Positions 1-5,888 of a stretch of 14,778 nucleotides of DNA are shown in pieces (the stretch's first letter is position 1; every line of letters begins with the position of its first letter). The position numbers and the translations under genes are program-made. The notes under the pieces are model-generated. The model was not told the origin of the DNA. It saw only the letters and a program-made list of their open reading frames with translations, and did not search any database. Source of the stretch: Flavobacteriaceae bacterium (GTDB lineage Bacteria > Bacteroidota > Bacteroidia > Flavobacteriales > Weeksellaceae). Location of the stretch: positions 1 to 14,778 of the forward strand of contig JAISSC010000049.1 in the NCBI GenBank assembly GCA_031273305.1, in the 5' to 3' direction.

Positions 1-983
1 ATTGGATGTGTATTCAGTCCTAGTATAATTGAAAAAATCAGAAATATGAGTACTACATAATAGTGTCTGTAAGCGGGGAAAATATCTCCACCCACCATAC
101 TTATATAAAAAATCCAAGCTGTAATATTCAATAACAAATAAATACCGGATAGATTCTTCTTTTTAAAAACCAAAAGAAAGAGAAAATAAATGCCCAATAA
201 AGAAATAAGTAATGTCCCGAAAAAAGCGTATATATTATAAAGCCCTCCTGTAAGGATATGATGAATTGTGATTTTAACTTTTACCAGAGCTGTATTAGGA
301 ACTAGTTCCCCATAATAAATGTATCTGAAAGCCAACTGAGAAAAAAGAAATAAAGACGGAATAACAACAGTTGCAACTGCAGTTTTAACGAAATTTATTT
401 TATCATTACGATTTATAAACAATAAAAAAATGGACGTAATAATGGTAAACAAGAAACCATCAGGTCTGGTAAGAGCAAGTAAACCCAACCAGACGGATAA
501 TTTATAAATTCGGTTTAAATTGTTATCATTTATAATCTTTATAACTTCAATCAGAACCAAAGTTACTAATAAAACATATAGAGGTTGTTCTAGTCCACCT
601 ATAGCCCAAATCGCAAAACACGGGGTCGTGATAAGTAAAGTAATTGCTAAAAAAACATATTCTTTCTTTATATTCTGAGTCCTGAAATAATCAAGAATAA
701 ACCAAATTGTAGCAAGAGAGCACAGTATTCCTAAAATTCTTACGGATAAAATAAGATCAATACCTAATCTCCCAAAAACCGAAACTCCCAAAATCCAAAG
801 AAGATTGGAATAACCTTCAACAGGATGTCCGTCATTCCAATTTAGTCCTTTCCCCTCAATAAACCGTTGAGCATATCTTAATGATATCATACTATCATCT
901 GAAATAAAAGGATAATAATAAGAACAACTCAGCAAAAATATAGTTGCAGAAAAAACAAAAAAGGTTCTGTATCCGAATTTCAT
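1..983 (-). CDS. GT-C-type membrane glycosyltransferase, C-terminus beyond the window
   Basis: Translating back from the ATG at 983 gives an open frame of 327 codons with no stop before the left edge, so the C-terminus is missing. The protein is very hydrophobic, with repeated membrane segments. Near the N-terminus it has ISDDSMISLRYAQRF followed by NWNDGHPVEGYSNLLW. Later it has GGLEQPLY, LTRPDG and YYGELVPNT. That motif order is typical of bacterial GT-C glycosyltransferases related to the arabinofuranosyltransferase (AftB-like) group, where the acidic pair in the first outer loop (residues 24-25, DD) is expected to contact a polyprenyl-phosphate sugar donor. The inferred role is transfer of a sugar to a cell-envelope glycan at the periplasmic face of the inner membrane; donor and acceptor are unknown. 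It lies 129 bases downstream of the T9SS protein gene on the same strand. Family placement rests on remembered motifs. Confidence 0.8.
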   Translation of the reverse strand, partial: MKFGYRTFFVFSATIFLLSCSYYYPFISDDSMISLRYAQRFIEGKGLNWNDGHPVEGYSNLLWILGVSVFGRLGIDLILSVRILGILCSLATIWFILDYFRTQNIKKEYVFLAITLLITTPCFAIWAIGGLEQPLYVLLVTLVLIEVIKIINDNNLNRIYKLSVWLGLLALTRPDGFLFTIITSIFLLFINRNDKINFVKTAVATVVIPSLFLFSQLAFRYIYYGELVPNTALVKVKITIHHILTGGLYNIYAFFGTLLISLLGIYFLFLLVFKKKNLSGIYLLLNITAWIFYISMVGGDIFPAYRHYYVVLIFLIFSIILGLNTHP

Positions 984-1020
984 TTAAATATTATCTTCCT
1001 AAAATTATGCAGGAAATTGG

Positions 1021-1047
1021 TTTGCAAGATAACAAAATAATTGCAAA
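1021..1047. repeat. Inverted repeat TTTGCAA/TTGCAAA upstream of the glycosyltransferase
   Basis: Perfect 7-base arms (1021-1027 and 1041-1047) are separated by 13 bases. The repeat ends about 38 bases upstream of the glycosyltransferase ATG. No T-run follows on the minus strand, so an operator or 5' leader hairpin is more likely than a terminator. It overlaps the weak promoter candidate in the same gap. Confidence 0.35.
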
Positions 1048-1058
1048 CAGAAGCCCAA
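1024..1058 (-). promoter_or_regulatory. Weak promoter candidate for the glycosyltransferase
   Basis: On the minus strand, TTG at 1058-1056 is followed after exactly 24 bases by TATCTTGC at 1031-1024. The second element matches the Bacteroidota -7 box TAnnTTTG only partly (TAnnTT present, last two bases wrong). I list it because three better promoters in the window share the same TTG-N24 spacing. Confidence 0.22.
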
Positions 1059-1074
1059 AATATAAATTCGCATA

Positions 1075-1088
1075 TTCAACCGGTTGAA
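1075..1088. repeat. Perfect 14-bp palindrome TTCAACCGGTTGAA
   Basis: The 14-base perfect palindrome lies 24 bases beyond the stop codon of the left T9SS gene and about 90 bases upstream of the glycosyltransferase start. As RNA it could fold into a 5-bp stem with a CCGG loop, but no T-tract follows on either strand. It fits a dimeric regulator's operator better than an intrinsic terminator. Its function is unknown. Confidence 0.4.
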
Positions 1089-1112
1089 CTTACATAGATT
1101 TACCTGTTTTTT

Positions 1113-3239
1113 TTATCTGGAATGATAGTTTCGCACCACCAGCCAACCTGTCAACCTCTCTCCTTCGGGGAGGGTGATAGTATACCAGTAAGAAGTCGTC
1201 GGAACAACTTTTCCCAGATATTTTCCATCCCATTCTATATCTTCGGAAATTCTTGTTGCTGTTTTGTCGAATAATATTTTGCCATATCTGTCGTAAATTT
1301 GCACACGGGTTCCTTCTTTTAGATTTCTTAATGTCCAGGAATCATTAAAGTTGTCACCGTCAGGCGTGATTATATTTGGAATTTCAATAATTTTAAAATC
1401 AAAAGGGCCGGCTATACAGCCAAGATCTGTTTTAGCCCATACATTGTATGCCCCAATCTCCAAATTTGTAAATACGTTGGAAGATTGCCATGTAAACATA
1501 TTCAAAGAATATTGATAATTACCCGAAGGAGTCACTATCACTTCTGCTCTTCTGTCGACACCGGAGGTTAGAACCTGCATAATATTCGGATAAGGCACGA
1601 CCGTTACGGTTACTTGCGTTGTTTTAGAACAGCCTTCTGAAGTTACTATTAAATAGTAGGTACCTTCTTTTGTTACAGTAATTTCCTGTCCTGAGAAAGT
1701 CCCTGAGAATGCAGTACTAGTCCATAAGTATGAATCAAACCCATCAGAGCCTGTCAGCTTGGTTTCCCCTCCTTCACAGAAAGATAAATCTCCTGAGATA
1801 GTCGGTTTAATGAATCCTGTAACTGTAATGCTTGTTTTTCCTTCGCACCCGTTTTTATCTTTAACAGTTATATAATAAGTACCAGCATCTGTTACATTAA
1901 ATTCCTTTTCTGTAGAAAGGACTTTCACTCCATCTGTCCATTCATAGCTACTAAAATCCTCAATGACTTCCAAAGTAGTACCATTATCATCACAGAAGTA
2001 TGTATTTCCAGAGATGGTTGGGTTTAGGGAGATCTTTTTTACCTCCACGCTTGCTGTTGCAATACACCCTCCCTGCGTTGTAACCGTTACACTGTATGTC
2101 CCTGACGTACTTGCTATTATTTTGGGCACATTTGATACCGTTCCTGAAGGAGTATTCCATACTATACTACTACCGAGTGGTTGATCACCTATGTCTAATG
2201 TCGTGTTTCCACCCTCACAAATAGTCCTATCCGGACCTAAATCAACTGATAAATCAGAATTAGAGGATACTATAATATCATTAGATTGTTTAGTATATAA
2301 GTCATCAACTGGGTTCTCAGAAAAAAATTGATCATAATATGTTGCCTCTGCCGGACGAGAATAAATATCATTACAAACTATTGCCTTAACATCAAAAGAA
2401 ATAGTGACGGTTTCATTTGGTTGTATAATTCCAATATCATAATATATATTCCCGGACGATATATAAGCCTTGTCTCCATCATTAGAATCTGAATGCAACA
2501 CTCCGTTAATCTTTAATGTGCCTGGTGCATATTGAGTTCCTGTGGGAATTACATCAGAAACTTTAGCTTGTTCTGTTGGAGTACCTCCTATATTCTTCAC
2601 TTTTATTGAATAAGTATAAATTTCTCCTACAGTTACCGGATTTTTAGATGCTGTCTTTATTAATTCCAAATCAGATACATAAGAAAATCGTACATCATCC
2701 AAAAAATTACCTACTGTAGGGCCACCTGCAGAGCTTATACTTTTAAAAAGAAAATAGGTAGTGGTTTGCCCAAGAGGAATTGTATAGTCTCCTTTATACA
2801 ATTTCCAATCTGCACTATTTGTACTCATAGAGCCTTCTATAGTATTAGTTGTAAGGCTGGGACCTATCAATAACTGCATCATATCCGTTCCTGATCGTCC
2901 TCTATGATATAAAGACCAACGCATTTTTTTACCCGGTGTTGTAGTTAATGATTGATATAAGGTAGAGACTTCATTTGCATTTAATTCAGCATGTTGGAGT
3001 CCATCTTTAGCCCAAACTATTACACCGGCACCACCACCACCACCTCTCCATATTTCAATCATTCCATCTGATGCTGTCGTTTTCCATCCCAGCACATCAT
3101 TTTGATGAATAAAACCATAACCTCCTGTTATTACAGGATTCTCAAAACTCCCATTGATCAATGAAAACTGCTGAGAATAAGTCTTATCTGTAAATAGGAA
3201 AAAGATTATTAAAATAGTAAATAAGTAGAAATGTTTCAT
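1113..3239 (-). CDS. Secreted multi-domain surface protein with T9SS type B sorting domain
   Basis: A 708-residue protein with a signal peptide at residues 1-22 (hydrophobic stretch, then TYS-QQ). Residues 25-187 form an all-beta N-terminal region (NGSFENP start, DGLQHAELN motif) that resembles a galactose-binding/DUF642-like fold. Residues 188-290 match a DUF11 repeat domain. Three Ig/PKD-like modules follow at about 332-402, 406-475 and 479-548, each opening with a short motif and a Cys and ending in GTYY/GTYS plus a Gly-Cys turn. Residues 549-620 contain a SprB-repeat-like segment. Residues 621-708 are the type B sorting domain (ITPDGDNFND, IYDRYGK, WDGKYLGK, SYWYTITL, GWLVVRN). It should be exported by Sec and then T9SS and anchored or released at the cell surface, probably acting in adhesion or gliding-related binding. 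Residues 66-70 are a glycine run encoded by a short triplet repeat. The last 230 residues closely match the T9SS protein at the right end. Confidence 0.88.
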   Translation of the reverse strand: MKHFYLFTILIIFFLFTDKTYSQQFSLINGSFENPVITGGYGFIHQNDVLGWKTTASDGMIEIWRGGGGGAGVIVWAKDGLQHAELNANEVSTLYQSLTTTPGKKMRWSLYHRGRSGTDMMQLLIGPSLTTNTIEGSMSTNSADWKLYKGDYTIPLGQTTTYFLFKSISSAGGPTVGNFLDDVRFSYVSDLELIKTASKNPVTVGEIYTYSIKVKNIGGTPTEQAKVSDVIPTGTQYAPGTLKINGVLHSDSNDGDKAYISSGNIYYDIGIIQPNETVTISFDVKAIVCNDIYSRPAEATYYDQFFSENPVDDLYTKQSNDIIVSSNSDLSVDLGPDRTICEGGNTTLDIGDQPLGSSIVWNTPSGTVSNVPKIIASTSGTYSVTVTTQGGCIATASVEVKKISLNPTISGNTYFCDDNGTTLEVIEDFSSYEWTDGVKVLSTEKEFNVTDAGTYYITVKDKNGCEGKTSITVTGFIKPTISGDLSFCEGGETKLTGSDGFDSYLWTSTAFSGTFSGQEITVTKEGTYYLIVTSEGCSKTTQVTVTVVPYPNIMQVLTSGVDRRAEVIVTPSGNYQYSLNMFTWQSSNVFTNLEIGAYNVWAKTDLGCIAGPFDFKIIEIPNIITPDGDNFNDSWTLRNLKEGTRVQIYDRYGKILFDKTATRISEDIEWDGKYLGKVVPTTSYWYTITLPEGERLTGWLVVRNYHSR
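1125..1803. repeat. Left copy of ~675-bp direct repeat shared by the two T9SS genes
   Basis: This stretch aligns without gaps to 13720-14398 at a constant offset of 12,595 bases. Bases 1660-1739 are identical to 14255-14334 over 80 positions. The similarity starts just inside the stop codon, covers the last Ig-like module and the sorting domain, and stops at the module boundary encoding PTISGD. Confidence 0.9.
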
Positions 3240-3359
3240 AATCTTAGTTCGGTTTGTAGAGATTATAAATAAATAACCTGTTGTGCATTTATAAAAAACC
3301 CAAAAAAAATGTCCATATATTTGATAGCCAAACTATTAAATATGTGAACATATTCTGTG

Positions 3360-3394
3360 CAAAGTTATGAAATTAATTTTAAGATAATTAACAA
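3360..3394 (-). promoter_or_regulatory. Promoter of the left T9SS surface-protein gene
   Basis: On the minus strand, TTG (3394-3392, within a T-run) is followed after 24 bases by TAACTTTG (3367-3360), a full match to the Bacteroidota -7 consensus TAnnTTTG. Transcription should start near 3354 and leave a leader of about 115 bases before the ATG at 3239. The near-perfect palindrome ATATGTGAACATAT (3340-3353) sits at the expected start site and could be an operator or a leader hairpin. Confidence 0.6.
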
Positions 3395-3409
3395 AAAATT
3401 GCAGTGCAA

Positions 3410-3448
3410 ATTTAACTAATTTAACTTATGTATTTTAATGATTTAACT
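3410..3448. repeat. Three copies of ATTTAACT upstream of the T9SS promoter
   Basis: The octamer ATTTAACT occurs at 3410-3417, 3419-3426 and 3441-3448, all in one orientation, with start-to-start distances of 9 and 22 bases. The array ends 15 bases upstream of the -33 element of the minus-strand T9SS promoter, which is where an activator would be expected to bind. The DNA is AT-rich, so chance repetition is possible. Confidence 0.4.
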
Positions 3449-3464
3449 CACGTAGCCTCCAGGT

Positions 3465-3971
3465 TTATTTTCTTTTGTAAACAGGTACGGTGCTACAAGC
3501 CTCTCCATACATCAGGGAGGAGACCACAGGTTTAAGTTTTCGGATAAGTTGTAGGTAAGCATTTTGGGGAATAGGCTTATGGGAACAGCCCTTAATAATT
3601 ACTTTTTTATCCTGATATTCTTTAATGTTTATATTTTCTATGATCTGAGTATAAATATCCCGTTCCAAATCTTCCAAAGAACCGAAAGACACCAGTTGCG
3701 CTATTCCTGTAAGGTAACTCGCTACGAGCAGATAAGCCCAAGAGGGAATAATGGCATCTGAAGAACAGGTTACTGCTACAAAAGTATCTTGATACGGCGA
3801 CCAGTTGAGTTCGGAAAGTGCCCGGCGGAAATCTTTTTCTTTTAGAACTTGTTCCTCGTATAGATATTCTTTCAGGTCGAAAACCAACCGTTTTTCTTTA
3901 GGATAGAAGTCTTCCAGATCGAGTACTATCAGTCCGCTTTTTTCTACTTTATTTTCTATTTTATCTTTCAT
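3465..3971 (-). CDS. DUF2480 family protein
   Basis: A 168-residue, probably cytoplasmic protein with no signal peptide or membrane segment. It matches the Bacteroidota family DUF2480 from start to end: GLIVLDLEDFYP near residues 13-24, VTCSSDAIIPSWAY at 67-80, IKGCSHKPIPQNAY at 126-139 and GEACSTVP at 156-163. The function is unknown. Three cysteines (69, 129, 159) each sit in a Cys-Ser-x(n)-Pro context, which would suit a metal or Fe-S site. From memory, homologues in other flavobacteria often lie near SUF Fe-S assembly genes. Here the gene follows trmD with an ATGA overlap (start 3971, trmD stop 3968-3970), which indicates translational coupling. Family identity is firm; the metal-site idea is inference. 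Confidence 0.9.
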   Translation of the reverse strand: MKDKIENKVEKSGLIVLDLEDFYPKEKRLVFDLKEYLYEEQVLKEKDFRRALSELNWSPYQDTFVAVTCSSDAIIPSWAYLLVASYLTGIAQLVSFGSLEDLERDIYTQIIENINIKEYQDKKVIIKGCSHKPIPQNAYLQLIRKLKPVVSSLMYGEACSTVPVYKRK

Positions 3972-4645
3972 TCTTTTAGCAGATCAGGTCTTCTTTCCTG
4001 TGTGTGTTTATAAGCCATTTCATGTCTCCATTCGTCTATTCTGGCAAAATTCCCGCTCAATAAAACTTCGGGGACTTTCAGGTTTTTGTATTCTTCAGGT
4101 CTTGTATATACTGGGGGAGCGAGTAGATCATCCTGAAAGGAATCGTACAGGGCGGAGGTTTCATCATTCAATACTCCCGGTAATAGGCGTACTACGGCAT
4201 CTACCAGTACACAAGCTCCTAATTCTCCTCCGCTTAGGACATAATCACCGATAGAGATTTCCCGTGTGATGAATAAATCGCGTACTCTTTGGTCTACTCC
4301 TTTGTAATGACCGCAAAGTATAAGAATATTCTCTTTTAATGATAGGGTATTACAGGTTTTTTGATTTAAGGTCTCTCCGTCGGGAGTCATATAGATTATC
4401 TCGTCGTATTTTCTTTCCGATTGTAACCGAGAGATACATTTATCAATGGGTTCTATCATCAATACCATTCCTGCACCTCCGCCGTATTGGGCATCATCTA
4501 CCTGACGGTAATTTCCCTGAGCATAGTCCCTTAGGTCATGAAAATAAATTTCAACCAATTTTTTATCCTGTGCCCTTTTCATTATGGATTCCTGCAAAGG
4601 ACTTTTCAGCAAATCGGGAACGACGGTAATAATATCTATTCTCAT
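3968..4645 (-). CDS. trmD: tRNA (guanine-N1)-methyltransferase TrmD
   Basis: TrmD transfers a methyl group from S-adenosylmethionine to N1 of G37 next to the tRNA anticodon, which prevents frameshifting. The 225-residue length is normal for the family. The SPOUT trefoil-knot signatures are present: YGGGAGM at 54-60, LCGHYKGVDQR at 110-120 and SIGDYVLSGGEL at 131-142. The catalytic Arg and Asp are R153 (VVRLLPGVL) and D168 (DSF), with the same spacing as in the well-studied gammaproteobacterial enzymes. The C-terminal tRNA-binding part has PPVYTRPEEY and GNFARIDEWR. The ATG at 4645 begins MRIDIITVVP, the usual start. It lies 10 bases after the stop of a decayed hydrolase fragment and overlaps DUF2480 by 4 bases. 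No separate promoter is obvious, so read-through from the genes upstream is likely. Confidence 0.97.
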   Translation of the reverse strand: MRIDIITVVPDLLKSPLQESIMKRAQDKKLVEIYFHDLRDYAQGNYRQVDDAQYGGGAGMVLMIEPIDKCISRLQSERKYDEIIYMTPDGETLNQKTCNTLSLKENILILCGHYKGVDQRVRDLFITREISIGDYVLSGGELGACVLVDAVVRLLPGVLNDETSALYDSFQDDLLAPPVYTRPEEYKNLKVPEVLLSGNFARIDEWRHEMAYKHTQERRPDLLKE

Positions 4646-4655
4646 AATTCTCTTC

Positions 4656-4779
4656 TTAATCCGGAATATTTTCTATTAGCTCATAAATTTTATCCGAAGG
4701 AGGCATCAATATGTCCTGCTTTTCCGACATTAATGAATAAGCTCCACCATTTATCTGAATAAAATTCGGCTGTTTTCAT
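4656..4779 (-). pseudogene. Remnant of an RBBP9/YdeN-like serine hydrolase C-terminus
   Basis: Between the DinB-like gene and trmD, the minus strand encodes a 29-codon frame (4779-4690) containing AEFYSDKWWSLFINVGKAGHIDASFG split only by its stop. FINxGKAGHI is the characteristic C-terminal stretch of RBBP9/YdeN alpha/beta hydrolases, whose catalytic His lies in GHI. A TAA follows at once, but a shifted frame continues as DKIYELIENIPD and ends at 4656-4658, where the family would have its last helix. The nucleophile and the rest of the domain are absent; in-frame stops lie just upstream. I read this as the end of a deleted gene with a small internal deletion. The family assignment rests on about 20 residues from memory. 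Confidence 0.5.
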
Positions 4780-4812
4780 CTAAAATTATAATTCTGTATG
4801 ATTTAAGGAATC

Positions 4813-5346
4813 TTACCAACCTTTATGTTTTTTCAATGTAGTTATATGAGCCAGATGATGATTTCCATGCCATGCGTACATCGCTATCATTTCGTTTATT
4901 TGAAATTCTTTTCCATATCCGGGATGGATTAAGGTTCTTTTCATATCTTCTTCTGATAAGGATTTAAATAAAGAACTCCATCTTTGATGCACACCTTCCA
5001 ATATTTTTAGAGACGGCTCCACCAGATAATTTTTACTGTCGGTCAGTTCTGCCCATCGTCCTTCAAAATAAGGTTTTACAACCGGTTTTTCTTCCGTTAA
5101 GGCTAATTTTATCCTGATAAATGCATTCATATGGCTGTCTGCCAGATGGTGCACTACCTGTCTGATTGTCCATCCTGCGGGGCGATAGGGTGTATTAAGC
5201 TGATTTTCGGATAGCCCTTGAATTTCTTTATTAAGTTTTCCCGACAAAATTTCTATGTCATCAATCCAATTATCTAAATCTTGTTGCGAGATATTTTGCG
5301 GGGGATTAAACTTTCCGATAGGATATTTTAATTTTTCAAGTTCCAT
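4813..5346 (-). CDS. DinB/YfiT-type metal-dependent protein (bacillithiol-transferase-like)
   Basis: A 177-residue four-helix-bundle protein of the DinB_2/YfiT group, with family segments LKYPIGKF at the start, PYRPAGWTIRQVVHHLADSH at 53-72 and AWHGNHHLAHI at 158-168. The expected metal triad is H67, H160 and H164, all present with canonical spacing. Relatives include Bacillus YfiT, annotated as a metal-dependent hydrolase, and thiol (bacillithiol) S-transferases; the substrate here is unknown. I chose the ATG at 5346 because MELEKLKYPIGKF is the conserved N-terminus and lies 7 bases after the upstream stop. An in-frame ATG at 5391 would overlap the upstream gene by 38 bases and add an unconserved tail. 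It forms an operon with the small membrane-protein gene before it. Confidence 0.88.
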   Translation of the reverse strand: MELEKLKYPIGKFNPPQNISQQDLDNWIDDIEILSGKLNKEIQGLSENQLNTPYRPAGWTIRQVVHHLADSHMNAFIRIKLALTEEKPVVKPYFEGRWAELTDSKNYLVEPSLKILEGVHQRWSSLFKSLSEEDMKRTLIHPGYGKEFQINEMIAMYAWHGNHHLAHITTLKKHKGW

Positions 5347-5353
5347 TTTCAGC

Positions 5354-5755
5354 TTATTTAAAAAGTTTCCATCGTGGAATGACCGGCACAAGTGCGAATC
5401 CTATAAAGAAATATAATCCGTGTATGGCGTCCAGCTCCTCTAAGCCCAGTGACAGGTGAAAAAGAATATCTGCCAGTAAGGCTCCGGCAAAAAGATATAT
5501 TCCTTTTTTCTTAAAGTTGTAGGTTCCCAGAGTTCCTAATATCATCAAAATTCCAAATATCAGGTTTAAGATAAAAAACCAGTTCGGTGCTCCGGGAAAA
5601 TATATTTTTAAAAACCCCAGAATTCCTAATAATATCGGAATGAAGCCCATAAATGCCATATATATGCAGGCAAGCAAGAATGTTGGAGGTTTCTTTTCTT
5701 TTACTTCAAAATATTCTTCGGGGCGTTTTCCAAAGATTTCTTCGTCGTTGCTCAT
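5354..5755 (-). CDS. Small membrane protein, function unknown
   Basis: A 133-residue protein with a hydrophilic, charged N-terminus (about 24 residues) and four predicted membrane segments near 27-49, 58-78, 84-104 and 111-127, ending in a basic tail (PRWKLFK). I recognise no catalytic motif and cannot assign a family. It is the first gene of a tight pair with the YfiT-like gene (7-base gap), so the two may work in the same process. A plausible promoter and the terminator of the regulator operon lie upstream, making this the likely start of a transcription unit that may read on into trmD and DUF2480. Confidence 0.8.
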   Translation of the reverse strand: MSNDEEIFGKRPEEYFEVKEKKPPTFLLACIYMAFMGFIPILLGILGFLKIYFPGAPNWFFILNLIFGILMILGTLGTYNFKKKGIYLFAGALLADILFHLSLGLEELDAIHGLYFFIGFALVPVIPRWKLFK

Positions 5756-5784
5756 GGTATTTATTTTATGGTGCTTTATTGGGG

Positions 5785-5816
5785 TAAATGTATGAAATAA
5801 TATTTATAAAAACAAA
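5785..5816 (-). promoter_or_regulatory. Candidate promoter for the membrane protein/YfiT-like pair
   Basis: On the minus strand, TTTG (5816-5813) is followed after 20 bases by TACATTTA (5792-5785), one base off the -7 consensus TAnnTTTG with good spacing. It lies about 30 bases upstream of the ATG at 5755. The -33 element touches the tail of the terminator hairpin. Confidence 0.4.
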
Positions 5817-5846
5817 GAGGCTATCCAAAAAAGCAGGGCAGCCTCT
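5801..5846 (-). terminator. Intrinsic terminator after the Lrp/NrtR-like operon
   Basis: The arms AGAGGCT (5846-5840 on the minus strand) and AGCCTCT (5822-5816) form a perfect 7-bp stem around a 17-base loop, followed by the T-rich stretch TTGTTTTTAT. It begins about 43 bases after the stop codon of the Nudix-like regulator. Confidence 0.7.
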
Positions 5847-5888
5847 CATGATTTTAAGTTTTTTAAAATCGGGTATGAACTTTTCGTA

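Noticed and set aside
3291..3320. Phase-variable homopolymer in the T9SS leader
   Set aside because: The longest run is only 8 A/T bases in very AT-rich DNA and lies outside the coding frame and promoter.
4690..4779. A functional 29-residue peptide gene upstream of trmD
   Set aside because: The sequence matches the interior of a hydrolase C-terminus, so its ATG is most likely incidental and the stretch is a gene remnant.
5347..5391. Longer YfiT-like protein starting at 5391
   Set aside because: The added 15 residues overlap the membrane-protein gene and match nothing conserved; family members start at the LxYPIGKF region.
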